Positions 1 through 7,693 are shown, numbered from the stretch's first letter. The stretch: DNA of 14,673 nt from JBOHHM01 sp050725495 (GCA_050725495.1 JBOHHM010000107.1:1-14673); one strand, 5' to 3'. The notes: generated by a model from the sequence alone, not told the origin. Made by a program: numbers and translations.

Positions 1-512
1 ACCACGATCAGGTCTTCGTAATTCTTCTGGCGCAGGTCACCCAGCAGCACCGGGGACGCGTAAATGTTGTCCACCGGAATGTCGAAAAAGCCCTGAATCT
101 GGTCGGCGTGCAGGTCCATGGTCAGCACCCGGGCGACACCCACGGTTTGCAGCAGGTCGGCCACCACCTTGGCTGAGATCGGCACCCGGGTGGAACGCGG
201 ACGGCGGTCCTGCCGGGCATAGCCGAAATACGGAATCACGGCGCTGATGCGTTCGGCCGAGGCGCGCTTGAGCGCATCGACCATGATCAGCAATTCCATC
301 AGGCTTTCGTTGGTCGGCGCGCAGGTGGACTGCACGACGAACACATCGCGGGCGCGCACGTTCTGGTTGATCTCGACAGTGACCTCGCCGTCGGAAAAAC
401 GGCCCACGCTGGCCGCACCCAGCGAGGTGCCCAGGTGCCGGGCAATCTCGGCAGCCAGGCCGGGGTTGGCATTGCCCGTGAAAAGCATGAAGTCAGGATG
501 AGGAGCCTGCAT
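1..512 (-). CDS. prs: Ribose-phosphate pyrophosphokinase (PRPP synthetase), 3' part outside window
   Basis: It makes phosphoribosyl pyrophosphate from ribose 5-phosphate and ATP, the cytosolic precursor of purines, pyrimidines, histidine, tryptophan and NAD. The frame opens with ATG at 512 and stays open to the window edge, giving about 170 of the usual ~315 residues. Family hallmarks seen are the N-terminal FTGNANPGLA stretch (residues 11-20), GRFSDGEV (37-44), the ATP-binding RQDRRPRS region (100-107) and the metal/ribose-phosphate segment DLHADQIQGFF (133-143). An in-frame ATG at 488 (residue 9) is an alternative start. I prefer 512 because Comamonadaceae proteins of this family usually begin MQ-x-x-H/P-DFM. 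The ribosome-binding site is weak (GGGA before the ATG). It follows tRNA-Gln and ispE in the same direction with no visible terminator, so it is probably co-transcribed. The family assignment is certain. Confidence 0.97.
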   Translation of the reverse strand, partial: MQAPHPDFMLFTGNANPGLAAEIARHLGTSLGAASVGRFSDGEVTVEINQNVRARDVFVVQSTCAPTNESLMELLIMVDALKRASAERISAVIPYFGYARQDRRPRSTRVPISAKVVADLLQTVGVARVLTMDLHADQIQGFFDIPVDNIYASPVLLGDLRQKNYEDLIV

Positions 513-558
513 GAGTGTCCCAGCGATTTAGAAATTGTGCCTGTACGCGTAACGTATT

Positions 559-635
559 TGGCAGGGGAGGAAGGATTCGAACCCTCGCATGCCGGAATCA
601 AAATCCGGTGCCTTGACCAGCTTGGCGACTCCCCT
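559..635 (-). tRNA. tRNA-Gln (anticodon TTG)
   Basis: Read on the minus strand, a 77-nt cloverleaf is visible with encoded CCA. The acceptor stem is AGGGGAG pairing with CTCCCCT, the discriminator is G, the anticodon loop contains TTG, and the T-loop is TTCGAAT. The A1-U72 first pair and G73 discriminator fit glutamine tRNAs. It lies 20 bp after ispE and 46 bp before prs, all on one strand, with no visible promoter or terminator of its own. It is therefore probably excised from an ispE-tRNA-prs transcript by RNase P and 3'-end nucleases. That last point is inference. Confidence 0.95.
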
Positions 636-655
636 ACACAGGTTGATGCCTGAAA

Positions 656-1528
656 TCAGACACCCACCGATGAATTGTCGCTGGGTGCCCACCCCAACAG
701 AGGATGAGCATCCAAATTGCTGCATTGCCGAATCGTCCACGCGCCCGGAGCGCTGGCCAACTCCGCCGGCTGCAGCATTTGCGCAAACACCGCACTTCCC
801 GAGCCTGTCATCCGGGCCTGCATTCCCTGCGACTCAAGCCACTGGAGGGCCTGGGTCACTTCGGGGCAGAGCCTCTGGGCAACCGGCTGCAAGTCGTTGA
901 GACCGAACCCGTAGGGGTTTGCAGCAAAGTCTGAAATTGTAGCAGTTTTAGTGTCGCGTTTGAGCTCGTTGGCTGCAAAGATCATGCGGGTGTCCAGACC
1001 GGCTGCCGGTTTGACCACGCAAAACCGGGCAGCGGGCAGTTCGAACTCGCCGCTCAGGGGTGTGATTTTTTCTCCAATGCCTTCGACCCAGGCATTGCGT
1101 CCGCGCAGGAAAAAGGGCACGTCGGCTCCCAGTTGCAGGCCGATCTGCTCGAGTGTGGAGAGCGCAAGATCGAGGCGCCACAGGCGGTTGAGGGCGAGCA
1201 GGCAGGATGCCGCGTCGGAGGAGCCGCCGCCCATGCCGGCCTGGGCCGCAATGCGTTTGTCCACGGCGATATGCGCGCCCAGGGCGCTGCCTGCTGCGCT
1301 TTGCAGTGCACGCGCGGCGCGGACAATCAGATCATCGGCTGGCAGGGCCGGGCCCAGATCCTCGCGACTGATCTGGCCGTCGGCCCGTGTTTCGAAGTGC
1401 AGGGTGTCGCACCAGTCGATCAGCATGAAGGCCGACTGCAGCAGGTGGTAGCCATCCTCGCGGCGGCCGGTCACATGCAGAAAAAGATTGAGCTTGGCCG
1501 GGGCCGGAACGTCGTACAGCGCTTTCAT
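656..1528 (-). CDS. ispE: 4-diphosphocytidyl-2-C-methyl-D-erythritol kinase
   Basis: A GHMP-superfamily kinase of the MEP pathway. It phosphorylates the 2-hydroxyl of CDP-methylerythritol using ATP, a cytosolic step toward isopentenyl diphosphate. It has 290 residues, the normal family length. The N-terminal PAPAKLNLFL segment (residues 8-17) carries the catalytic Lys (K12). The GHMP ATP-binding loop is QAGMGGGSSDAA (96-107). LGADVPFF (133-140) carries the catalytic Asp (D136), and the C-terminal GSGSAVFA segment is the third GHMP motif. The ATG at 1528 is preceded by AAGG only 2 nt away, so the ribosome-binding site is poor. lolB ends 21 bp upstream and tRNA-Gln begins 20 bp downstream. Nothing looks degraded. 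Confidence 0.97.
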   Translation of the reverse strand: MKALYDVPAPAKLNLFLHVTGRREDGYHLLQSAFMLIDWCDTLHFETRADGQISREDLGPALPADDLIVRAARALQSAAGSALGAHIAVDKRIAAQAGMGGGSSDAASCLLALNRLWRLDLALSTLEQIGLQLGADVPFFLRGRNAWVEGIGEKITPLSGEFELPAARFCVVKPAAGLDTRMIFAANELKRDTKTATISDFAANPYGFGLNDLQPVAQRLCPEVTQALQWLESQGMQARMTGSGSAVFAQMLQPAELASAPGAWTIRQCSNLDAHPLLGWAPSDNSSVGV

Positions 1529-1549
1529 GGCCTTATTCTCGCGCGGCGC

Positions 1550-2047
1550 TTAGCGTTCAAAGGCCAGCCGCAGTTCAGCTGCGGGCGGCGGATCGCTGCG
1601 CCGGGCCACCAGCCTGCCGCTACCCAGCTGCGACAAATCGGCCTGCCAGCCGGGCACGGTGCTGGGGGTACCGGCCAGCCAGTCGAACAGTGCCGCGACG
1701 GGAATCGCGGTGCCGGTCACATGGCTGGCCAGGGCGTCGAGCGAGTCGAAGCCGCGGGTTTCGCCGTTGGCCTGCAGGGTGGCTGAGTCCGGCGTCCAGG
1801 CCAGCACGGCCAGGGTGCTGCCCAAGGGCGTGAACAGCGCCAACTCACCCGCGCCGGCATGGCCCTTGAGCTCGAAGCCCGCCGCAAAGGATTGCGGCTG
1901 CTCGGACTGGACCGTGAGCGCCAGGCGACCGCTCCAGAATGCATTCCTTGAATCAGTTTGGCCTGTGGCCCTCGTGGGATGGGTGCATCCTGCTATCAAA
2001 AAAATAGCTAACGCGAGCAGCCAGCAAGCCGGCCGCAGCAGCCTCAC
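1550..2047 (-). CDS. lolB: Outer-membrane lipoprotein insertion protein LolB
   Basis: LolB is itself an outer-membrane lipoprotein. It receives lipoproteins from periplasmic LolA and inserts them into the inner leaflet of the outer membrane. From GTG at 2047 the product has 165 residues: a short basic N-terminus, a hydrophobic core and a lipobox I-A-G-C with the lipidated Cys at residue 21. FWSGRLALTV and the TPLGSTLAVL segment fit the LolB beta-sandwich fold. The open frame extends upstream to 2158, but that part overlaps the TPR gene and would place about 37 polar residues before the signal peptide. The GTG overlaps the TGA of the TPR gene (GTGA), which points to translational coupling. A 17-bp palindrome encodes codons 14-19, within the signal peptide's hydrophobic core. 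The product is shorter than the ~200 residues of E. coli LolB but complete in its domains. Confidence 0.9.
   Translation of the reverse strand: MRLLRPACWLLALAIFLIAGCTHPTRATGQTDSRNAFWSGRLALTVQSEQPQSFAAGFELKGHAGAGELALFTPLGSTLAVLAWTPDSATLQANGETRGFDSLDALASHVTGTAIPVAALFDWLAGTPSTVPGWQADLSQLGSGRLVARRSDPPPAAELRLAFER
1992..2008. repeat. 17-bp palindrome GCTAT-N7-ATAGC inside lolB
   Basis: The sequence GCTATCAAAAAAATAGC has 5-bp perfect inverted arms around 7 nt. On the coding strand it supplies codons 14-19 of lolB (A-I-F-L-I-A), the hydrophobic core of the lipoprotein signal peptide. Short palindromes with GCTAT/ATAGC arms recur, to my recollection, across Comamonadaceae genomes. A relative of the same 17-bp length is at 10425. 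The repeat-family assignment is from memory, not from a search. Confidence 0.55.
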
Positions 2048-3783
2048 GGTTTCACGCGCAGGCGCTTGAGGGTGTCCTGCAGGGTTTCGTTGTCGGCATT
2101 GAGCAGCAGGCCCTCCTTCCAGATGGCGATCGCGCGATCGCGCTGGCCCAGGCTCCACAGGACTTCACCGAGGTGGGCTGCGATTTCGGCGTCGGGCCTG
2201 GATTTGTAGGCGTCGTCCAGTATGCGCAGGGCTTCGGCCTTGTTGCCCAGCCGGAACTCGACCCAGCCCAGGCTGTCGGAGATGAAGGGGTCGCCGGGGG
2301 CGAACTCCAGGGCCTTCTGGATCAGCAGTTTGGCCTCGCTCAGGCGGATGTTGCGATCGGCCAGAGAGTAGCCCAGGGCGTTGTAGGCATGGTGGTAGTC
2401 GGGCTTGACCGTGATCAGCTGGCGCAGCAGGCGCTCCATCTCGCCCGGCTTGCCGAGTTTCTCGGCCAGCATGGCCTGGTCGTAGACCAGGTCCGTGTCC
2501 TTGGTGTCGCGCGCTATGGCCTCGGTCAGCAGGTCGTAGGCGCTTTGGTACTGCTTGTGCTCGCGCAGCAGCTGGACCTCGGCCATCAGTTTCATTCTGG
2601 CGTCGGCGGGACTGCGTTCGGGCAGGCTGCGGATCAGCTGACGGCCCTGGTCCAGCTTGCCCTGCCTGGCCAGCAGCGAGGCGCGGCGGCTCTGGGCGCT
2701 GACCAGGGCCTGCGCGTCCTCGATGCGGTTGAGCCAGGCTTCGGCCGCGCCATAGTTCCCGCGCTTCTCGGCGATCTGGGCCAGCGACAAATAGGCCTGG
2801 GCCAGGCCCCGGCTGCGCTCCTCCGGCGGCTGGGCCTGGGCCTGTTCGACATAGCGTTTGAGCGAGGCTTCGGCGCTGTCGTGCTGATTGCCCTGCACTT
2901 GCAAGGTGCCCAGGACCAGCCAGGCTTCGGCGAAGTCGGGCTTCTCGCGGGTCAGGGTCTGCAATTGACGGCCCGCTTCCTCATAGCGCTGCGCATCGAT
3001 CAGGGCGCGCGCATAGCCCAGGCGCAGCTCGGGAACGGGCCGGTCTTCGAGGTACTTGCGCACCATGGGCTCGGCCAGCGGGACCTTGGGGTCCATCAAT
3101 TCCAGCGCGAGCAGGGCTGGGCCTTCAGCCCGCGGGTCCTGGGCCTGCGCCCGGCGTGCCGCCTCCAGCGCACCGGCGGTGTCCGCCGCCGCCAGCCGCA
3201 TGCGCCCCACCGTGGTCCAGGCGGCCGCGCCGGTCGCCGGGTTGTCCAGTTCTTGCGCCAGGGCCTGCTCCACCACGCTGGCTGCCATGCGCTTGTCGGT
3301 CGCTCGCGCATAGACGCGTGGAATGGCCGAAAGGGCCAGGTTGCGATCCTTGGGGCTGGTCAGCGCCAGCTCGTTGCGCAGGGGCTCCACCGTGTCGCTG
3401 ATGCGGTTCAGTGCGATGAGGATTTGCAGCACATAGCGGTTGGCCTCGCGCGAAGCCGGCAGGGCCTGCGTCCAGGCGCGGGCGGCCTGCAAGGCGGCTT
3501 CGCCGGAGCGGCCCTGCAGGGCGATGTCCACCGCGCGTTGGTACAGGCCGCTCTCGCCGGTCTTGCGCGCGGCATCCAGGATCAGGGCGTAGCCTGCGCC
3601 GGGCTCGCCGCCGCTGGCATTGAGCTCGCCCAGCAGCAGCTGATAGAACAGCTCGGCATCCATCTCGGAACTGACGGGCGGGGCGGCCGGTGCGCTGTCG
3701 ATCGGTGCCTGGGCATGGGCTGCCAGCAGGCTTGCCGCGAGCGCGGCAATGGCAAGACGGGGAAATCGCTTCATCCGAACCAT
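2044..3783 (-). CDS. Periplasmic tetratricopeptide-repeat protein, positional counterpart of LbcA
   Basis: A 579-residue helical-repeat protein. The N-terminus has basic residues, a hydrophobic stretch (about 9-22) and a signal-peptidase I site near AHA/AQA (22-26), so export to the periplasm is predicted. No Cys occurs anywhere in the protein, so it is not a lipoprotein. TPR-like helix pairs run through most of the chain and are clearest from about 270 to 575 (for example AYNALGYSLADRN, DSLGWVEFRLGNKAEA and HLGEVLWSLGQRDRAI). In Pseudomonas aeruginosa the equivalent place beside lolB-ispE-prs is held by LbcA, a TPR lipoprotein that delivers substrates to the protease CtpA. A similar scaffold role here is inference. 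An ATG at 3774 (residue 4) is an equally plausible start, and neither start has a strong ribosome-binding site. The stop overlaps the lolB start. Confidence 0.85.
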   Translation of the reverse strand: MVRMKRFPRLAIAALAASLLAAHAQAPIDSAPAAPPVSSEMDAELFYQLLLGELNASGGEPGAGYALILDAARKTGESGLYQRAVDIALQGRSGEAALQAARAWTQALPASREANRYVLQILIALNRISDTVEPLRNELALTSPKDRNLALSAIPRVYARATDKRMAASVVEQALAQELDNPATGAAAWTTVGRMRLAAADTAGALEAARRAQAQDPRAEGPALLALELMDPKVPLAEPMVRKYLEDRPVPELRLGYARALIDAQRYEEAGRQLQTLTREKPDFAEAWLVLGTLQVQGNQHDSAEASLKRYVEQAQAQPPEERSRGLAQAYLSLAQIAEKRGNYGAAEAWLNRIEDAQALVSAQSRRASLLARQGKLDQGRQLIRSLPERSPADARMKLMAEVQLLREHKQYQSAYDLLTEAIARDTKDTDLVYDQAMLAEKLGKPGEMERLLRQLITVKPDYHHAYNALGYSLADRNIRLSEAKLLIQKALEFAPGDPFISDSLGWVEFRLGNKAEALRILDDAYKSRPDAEIAAHLGEVLWSLGQRDRAIAIWKEGLLLNADNETLQDTLKRLRVKP

Positions 3784-3815
3784 AATAATCCAAGCCCGTT
3801 AACCCCCTCGCATCC

Positions 3816-4631
3816 ATGCCTGAACTGCCCGAGGTCGAAGTCACCCGCCTGAGTTTTGCCCAGCGCATCGCTGGCGCGAGCATTGCGTCCGTGCGCCTGG
3901 GCAAGCCCCTGCGTTGGCCACTGGGCTGCGATCCGGTGCGGCTGGCGGGGCGTACCGTGCTGGGTGTGCGCCGTCGCGGCAAATACCTGTTGCTCGACCT
4001 GGATCAAGGCCTGCTGCTGCTGCACCTGGGCATGTCGGGCAGCCTGAGCTTTGGCAGCCGCGCGCCCGCTGCCGGCCTGCACGACCATTTCGACCTCGTG
4101 ACCAGCCAGGGCGTGCTGCGCCTGAACGACCCGCGCCGCTTCGGCGCCGTGGTCTATGCCGAAGACGAGGCCGCGCCCGTGGCGCGCAAGCTGCTGGGCA
4201 AGCTGGGCATGGAGCCGCTGGCTGCGGAGTTTGAGCTGCAGGCCTTCCATGCGGGCCTCAAGCGCCGCCATGCGGCCGTCAAGCAGGTGCTGCTGGGCGG
4301 GGATGTGGTGGTGGGTGTGGGCAACATCTACGCCTGCGAAGCCCTGTTTCTGGCCGGCATTCGTCCTACCTTGGCGGCCTCGCGCCTGAGTCGTCCGCGC
4401 GCGGCCCGCCTGCATGGGGCGATTCAGGATGTGCTGGCGCGGGCCGTGCAAAAGGGCGGCAGCACCCTGCGCGACTTCTCCAATGCCCGGGGGGAGAGCG
4501 GCTACTTCCAGCTCGAAGCCATGGTCTACGACCGGGCGGGCCAGCCCTGCAGAATCTGCGGAACGCCCATCAAGCTGTTGCGCCAAGGCCAGCGCTCCAC
4601 CTACTTCTGCCCACGCTGCCAGAAATCCTGA
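3816..4631 (+). CDS. mutM: Formamidopyrimidine-DNA glycosylase (8-oxoguanine glycosylase)
   Basis: It removes 8-oxoguanine and formamidopyrimidines from DNA and cleaves the abasic site by beta/delta elimination. It has 271 residues, full length for the Fpg family. The N-terminus is MPELPEVEV, in which Pro2 (N-terminal after Met removal) is the Schiff-base nucleophile and Glu3 the acid. The beta-hairpin lysine is in RRGKYLLL (K56), the conserved LNDPRRFG is at 103-110, and VGVGNIYACEALF carries DNA-binding Asn170. The C-terminal zinc finger has Cys at 245, 248, 265 and 268 with Arg260 between them. The start is fixed by Pro2/Glu3. There is no obvious Shine-Dalgarno sequence, and the gene diverges from the TPR gene across 32 bp. 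CATAAT at 3781-3786 could be a -10 box. mutY lies two genes downstream. Confidence 0.98.
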   Translation: MPELPEVEVTRLSFAQRIAGASIASVRLGKPLRWPLGCDPVRLAGRTVLGVRRRGKYLLLDLDQGLLLLHLGMSGSLSFGSRAPAAGLHDHFDLVTSQGVLRLNDPRRFGAVVYAEDEAAPVARKLLGKLGMEPLAAEFELQAFHAGLKRRHAAVKQVLLGGDVVVGVGNIYACEALFLAGIRPTLAASRLSRPRAARLHGAIQDVLARAVQKGGSTLRDFSNARGESGYFQLEAMVYDRAGQPCRICGTPIKLLRQGQRSTYFCPRCQKS

Positions 4632-4650
4632 GGGCGGGCCCGCGAGACGA

Positions 4651-4659
4651 TGCTATAAC
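4651..4659 (+). promoter_or_regulatory. Candidate extended -10 promoter for the GTPase gene
   Basis: TGCTATAAC fits an extended -10 (TG-N-TATAAT) at five of six hexamer positions. No convincing -35 box is present. A start about 7 nt downstream would give a ~20-nt leader containing GGAGA just before the GTG at 4685. If real, it would let the GTPase and mutY be expressed apart from mutM. Confidence 0.4.
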
Positions 4660-4684
4660 TTGACCCTCTAGGTCTGGAGACACA

Positions 4685-6646
4685 GTGGGCAAATCCTTCA
4701 ACGAACAATTTGACCATCATGGCAACTGGCGACGCGAATTCGCCCTGCGTTTGAAACTTCTGGCCGAATGGATGAAGGACCATGAGCTGCTGGATGCGGC
4801 TGTCGAAGAGCGCTTGCGCCGGCTCGAAGGCCAGATGCGCTCCGACAAAGTGATGGTGGCCTTTGTGGCCGAGTTCTCGCGCGGCAAGTCGGAGCTGATC
4901 AACGCGATTTTCTTTGCCGGCTATGGGCGCCGCATCATGCCGGCCAGCGCCGGGCGGACCACCATGTGTCCGACCGAGCTCGGTTACGACGCCGATGTGC
5001 CTCCCTGCCTGCGCCTACTGCCGATCGAAACACGCTTGCAGCCCCAGGCGCTGATGGAGTGGCGACTGACACCCGAGAAATGGACGCGCATCGACCTGGA
5101 CGTGAACAATCCCGCACAGCTCGCCCAGGCCCTGGAAAAGGTGGCCGAGGTGCGCCGGGTGACGGTGGACGAGGCGCGGGCCCTGGGCTTTTGGCACGAT
5201 GAAGTGCCGCAGGACAACCCCCTGGCCGACGCCAGCGGGATGGTCGAGGTGCCCAGGTGGCGTCACGCCCTGATCAACATCGCCCACCCGCTGCTCAAGC
5301 AGGGGCTGGTGATTCTGGACACGCCAGGGCTCAATGCGATAGGCGCCGAGCCGGAACTGACCATGAGCCTGATCCCCCAGGCCCATGCCGTGGTCTTCAT
5401 CCTGGCGGCCGACACCGGCGTGACCAAGTCGGACCTGTCGATCTGGCGCGAGCATCTGGTCACCGAGGGCGAGAGTTCGGATGCGCGGGTGGTTGTGCTC
5501 AACAAGATCGACACCCTTTGGGACGCGTTAAGCACGCCCGAGCAGGTCCAGGCCCAGATCGAACGCCAGCGTGCCACCTCGGCAGAAATTCTGGGGCTGC
5601 CAGCCGCTCAGGTCCTGCCGGTGTCGGCCCAAAAGGGCCTGCTGGCCAAGGTCACCGACGATGCGGATCTGCTGCAGGCCAGCTGCCTGCCCGCGCTGGA
5701 AACAGCGCTGGGACAGGGCATGCTGGGCCAGCGCCAGCACATCCTGCGCTCGGCCGTCGCGGGCGGAATTGCCGAACTGCGAGCGGAAGCCGCCCGCGTG
5801 ATCCAGGTCCGGCGCCGCGACCTGGCCGAGCAGATGCTGGAGCTCAAGGGCTTGCGCGGCAAGAACACGGCCGTGATCCGCCACATGCGTTCGCGCGTCG
5901 AGCAGGAACAGGTCGAGTTCGACGTCAGCGGGGCCAAGATCCACGCGATCCGCTCGGTCCACACGAAGCTGCTGCGTGACGTGATCCACATGCTGGGCTC
6001 GGCTTCGCTCAAGGCCGAATTGGCCCAGCTCAACCACGCGCTGCGCCAGCCGGGCATCAAGCTGGGGGTGAAAAAAGCCTATGGCCAGACCTTCGAGCGC
6101 CTGCGCGAGGTGCTGCGCAAGGCCCAGGCGGCCAGCCTGGAAATTCAGGCCATGTTCAATGCGATCTTCCGCCAGCTGAATGCGGAGCACGGCTTCTCGC
6201 TGCAGCCGCCCAAGGAACCGGACGTGGCTCGTTTCGAGCGCGATCTCGATCTGGTCGAGCGCAGTCACACGCAATACCTGGGGGTGGGCAATGTGCTCAG
6301 GCTGATCCAGCCCGAGTTCACGGACCGGCTGGTGCGGGCCCTGGCCACGCGTTTGAGGGTCGTGTATGAGTCCGCCCTGGGCGAGGTGGAGCTCTGGAAC
6401 AAGTCGGCCGCAGCCCAGCTCGATGTGCAGCTGCGTGAGCGCCGTCGCAATTTTGGCCGCCGCCTGGAGGCCATCGAGCGGATCCAGAAGGCCGCTGGCG
6501 GTCTGGACGACCGCATCACCGAAATCGAACTCCAGGAAGGGGCGCTGGACCAGCTGGACGCCAAGCTGCTGGAGCTGACGACCCATTTGACGGCCACGCC
6601 GCCATCCGGCCACGCCCGGCCGGAGGTTGCCCTCCAAGCGGCATGA
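4685..6646 (+). CDS. Dynamin-family GTPase
   Basis: A 653-residue large GTPase of the bacterial dynamin-like group, presumably GTP-hydrolysing and self-assembling. Its cellular target is unknown. The P-loop is AEFSRGKS (62-69); its first position is Ala rather than the usual Gly. Switch-I threonines lie in GRTTMCPTEL (90-99). G3 is DTPGL (212-216) and G4 is NKID (273-276). After about residue 330 the chain is predominantly charged, heptad-like helix (stalk/assembly region) with no clear membrane segment. The start is GTG, chosen because GGAGA lies 4 nt upstream; a possible promoter sits at 4651. The TGA overlaps the mutY ATG (ATGA), so the two genes are probably translationally coupled, and mutM ends 53 bp upstream. 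A role in genome maintenance is suggested only by these neighbours. Confidence 0.88.
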   Translation: MGKSFNEQFDHHGNWRREFALRLKLLAEWMKDHELLDAAVEERLRRLEGQMRSDKVMVAFVAEFSRGKSELINAIFFAGYGRRIMPASAGRTTMCPTELGYDADVPPCLRLLPIETRLQPQALMEWRLTPEKWTRIDLDVNNPAQLAQALEKVAEVRRVTVDEARALGFWHDEVPQDNPLADASGMVEVPRWRHALINIAHPLLKQGLVILDTPGLNAIGAEPELTMSLIPQAHAVVFILAADTGVTKSDLSIWREHLVTEGESSDARVVVLNKIDTLWDALSTPEQVQAQIERQRATSAEILGLPAAQVLPVSAQKGLLAKVTDDADLLQASCLPALETALGQGMLGQRQHILRSAVAGGIAELRAEAARVIQVRRRDLAEQMLELKGLRGKNTAVIRHMRSRVEQEQVEFDVSGAKIHAIRSVHTKLLRDVIHMLGSASLKAELAQLNHALRQPGIKLGVKKAYGQTFERLREVLRKAQAASLEIQAMFNAIFRQLNAEHGFSLQPPKEPDVARFERDLDLVERSHTQYLGVGNVLRLIQPEFTDRLVRALATRLRVVYESALGEVELWNKSAAAQLDVQLRERRRNFGRRLEAIERIQKAAGGLDDRITEIELQEGALDQLDAKLLELTTHLTATPPSGHARPEVALQAA

Positions 6647-7686
6647 GCGTTGTACCGCCCGATCTGGCCAGCCTGGTGGTGCGCTGGCAGAAGACGCATG
6701 GCCGCCACGGCCTGCCGTGGCAGAACACGCGCGATCCCTATCGCGTCTGGCTGTCGGAAATCATGCTCCAGCAAACCCAGGTGGCGACCGTGCTCGACTA
6801 CTTCGCGCGGTTCGTCCAGCGCTTTCCCGACGTGCGGGCGCTGGCGGCCGCGAGCCTGGACGAGGTGCTGGCCTTGTGGAGCGGGCTGGGTTACTACAGC
6901 CGCGCGCGCAACCTGCATCGTTGCGCGGCCGAGGTCGTGAGCCGGCATGGCGGGGAGTTTCCGCGCAGCGCAGCCCTGCTGCAAACCCTGCCCGGCATAG
7001 GGCGCTCGACGGCCGCGGCGATTGCCTCATTCTGCTTTGACGAGCGGGTGGCCATCCTGGACGGCAACGTGAAGCGGGTGCTGACGCGGGTTCTGGGTTA
7101 CGACGCCGACCTGGCCGTGGCGACCCATGAGCGAGCCCTGTGGGATCAGGCGCAGGCGCTGCTGCCGCGCCAGTCGCTGGATCAGTCGATGCCGCGCTAC
7201 ACCCAGGGCTTGATGGACCTGGGGGCCACGGTCTGCCTGGCGCGCAATCCGGCCTGCACGAGCTGCCCTTTGAGCCCGCTCTGTGCGGCGCGCCAGCAGG
7301 GCAGGCCCGAGCGCTACCCCGTCAAGACCCGCAAGCTCAAGCGCAGCGCGCAGTCGCTGTGGTTGCTGCGGGCACACACCGGAAATGGCTCGGTCTGGCT
7401 GTCCAAGCGGCCCACGCCCGGCGTCTGGGCCGGTCTGTACTGCCTGCCCGTGCTCGAAAGCCGCGAGGCGCTGGAGGCGCTGGTGCCCGCCCGGTACCGC
7501 GCCCGCCTGCAGCCGGCCGAGGTGTTCACCCATGTGCTGACGCACAAGGACCTGCATTTGCACCCAGTGGCCGTGCAGCTGCCGGCCAGTGCCTGGACCG
7601 AAACGCAGGGGGGCTGGTTTGCAGCCGAGCAATGGCCTGAGTTGGGCCTGCCCGCACCCATCAGAAAGCTGCTGGCTCAGGGCTGA
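6643..7686 (+). CDS. mutY: Adenine DNA glycosylase MutY
   Basis: It excises adenine mispaired with 8-oxoguanine and so completes the GO repair system started by MutM. It has 347 residues, normal length. The catalytic Glu39 lies in SEIMLQQTQV. The helix-hairpin-helix is LPGIGRSTAAAI (116-127), followed by catalytic Asp140 in LDGNVKRVL. The [4Fe-4S] ligands are Cys198, 205, 208 and 214 in the diagnostic C-X6-C-X2-C-X5-C spacing. A Nudix-like C-terminal domain (about 230-347), used to recognise 8-oxoguanine, includes GVWAGLYCLPV and FTHVLTHKDLHL. The ATG overlaps the preceding TGA. The gene ends 7 bp from the convergent rapZ stop, with no visible terminator between them. Confidence 0.98.
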   Translation: MSVVPPDLASLVVRWQKTHGRHGLPWQNTRDPYRVWLSEIMLQQTQVATVLDYFARFVQRFPDVRALAAASLDEVLALWSGLGYYSRARNLHRCAAEVVSRHGGEFPRSAALLQTLPGIGRSTAAAIASFCFDERVAILDGNVKRVLTRVLGYDADLAVATHERALWDQAQALLPRQSLDQSMPRYTQGLMDLGATVCLARNPACTSCPLSPLCAARQQGRPERYPVKTRKLKRSAQSLWLLRAHTGNGSVWLSKRPTPGVWAGLYCLPVLESREALEALVPARYRARLQPAEVFTHVLTHKDLHLHPVAVQLPASAWTETQGGWFAAEQWPELGLPAPIRKLLAQG

Positions 7687-7693
7687 GGCGCCG

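Noticed and set aside
927..943. AT-rich pocket in ispE with one GCTAC arm, possibly a decayed copy of the 17-bp palindrome
   Set aside because: The other arm does not match, so a relationship to the repeat cannot be supported.
2173..3852. Long plus-strand open frame opposite the TPR gene
   Set aside because: Gly/Leu/Gln-rich translation with no family motif, exactly antisense to a gene with a clear signal peptide and repeats; a high-GC shadow.
4634..4643. GCGGGCCCGC palindrome after mutM
   Set aside because: Only 10 bp, no loop and no T tract, so not a terminator; expected by chance in high-GC DNA.
5528..6637. Minus-strand open frame opposite the dynamin-like GTPase (also 3771-4586 opposite mutM and 11157-12176 opposite hrcA)
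   Set aside because: Each mirrors a gene with unmistakable catalytic motifs, is rich in Gln/His/Leu and shows no domain of its own.
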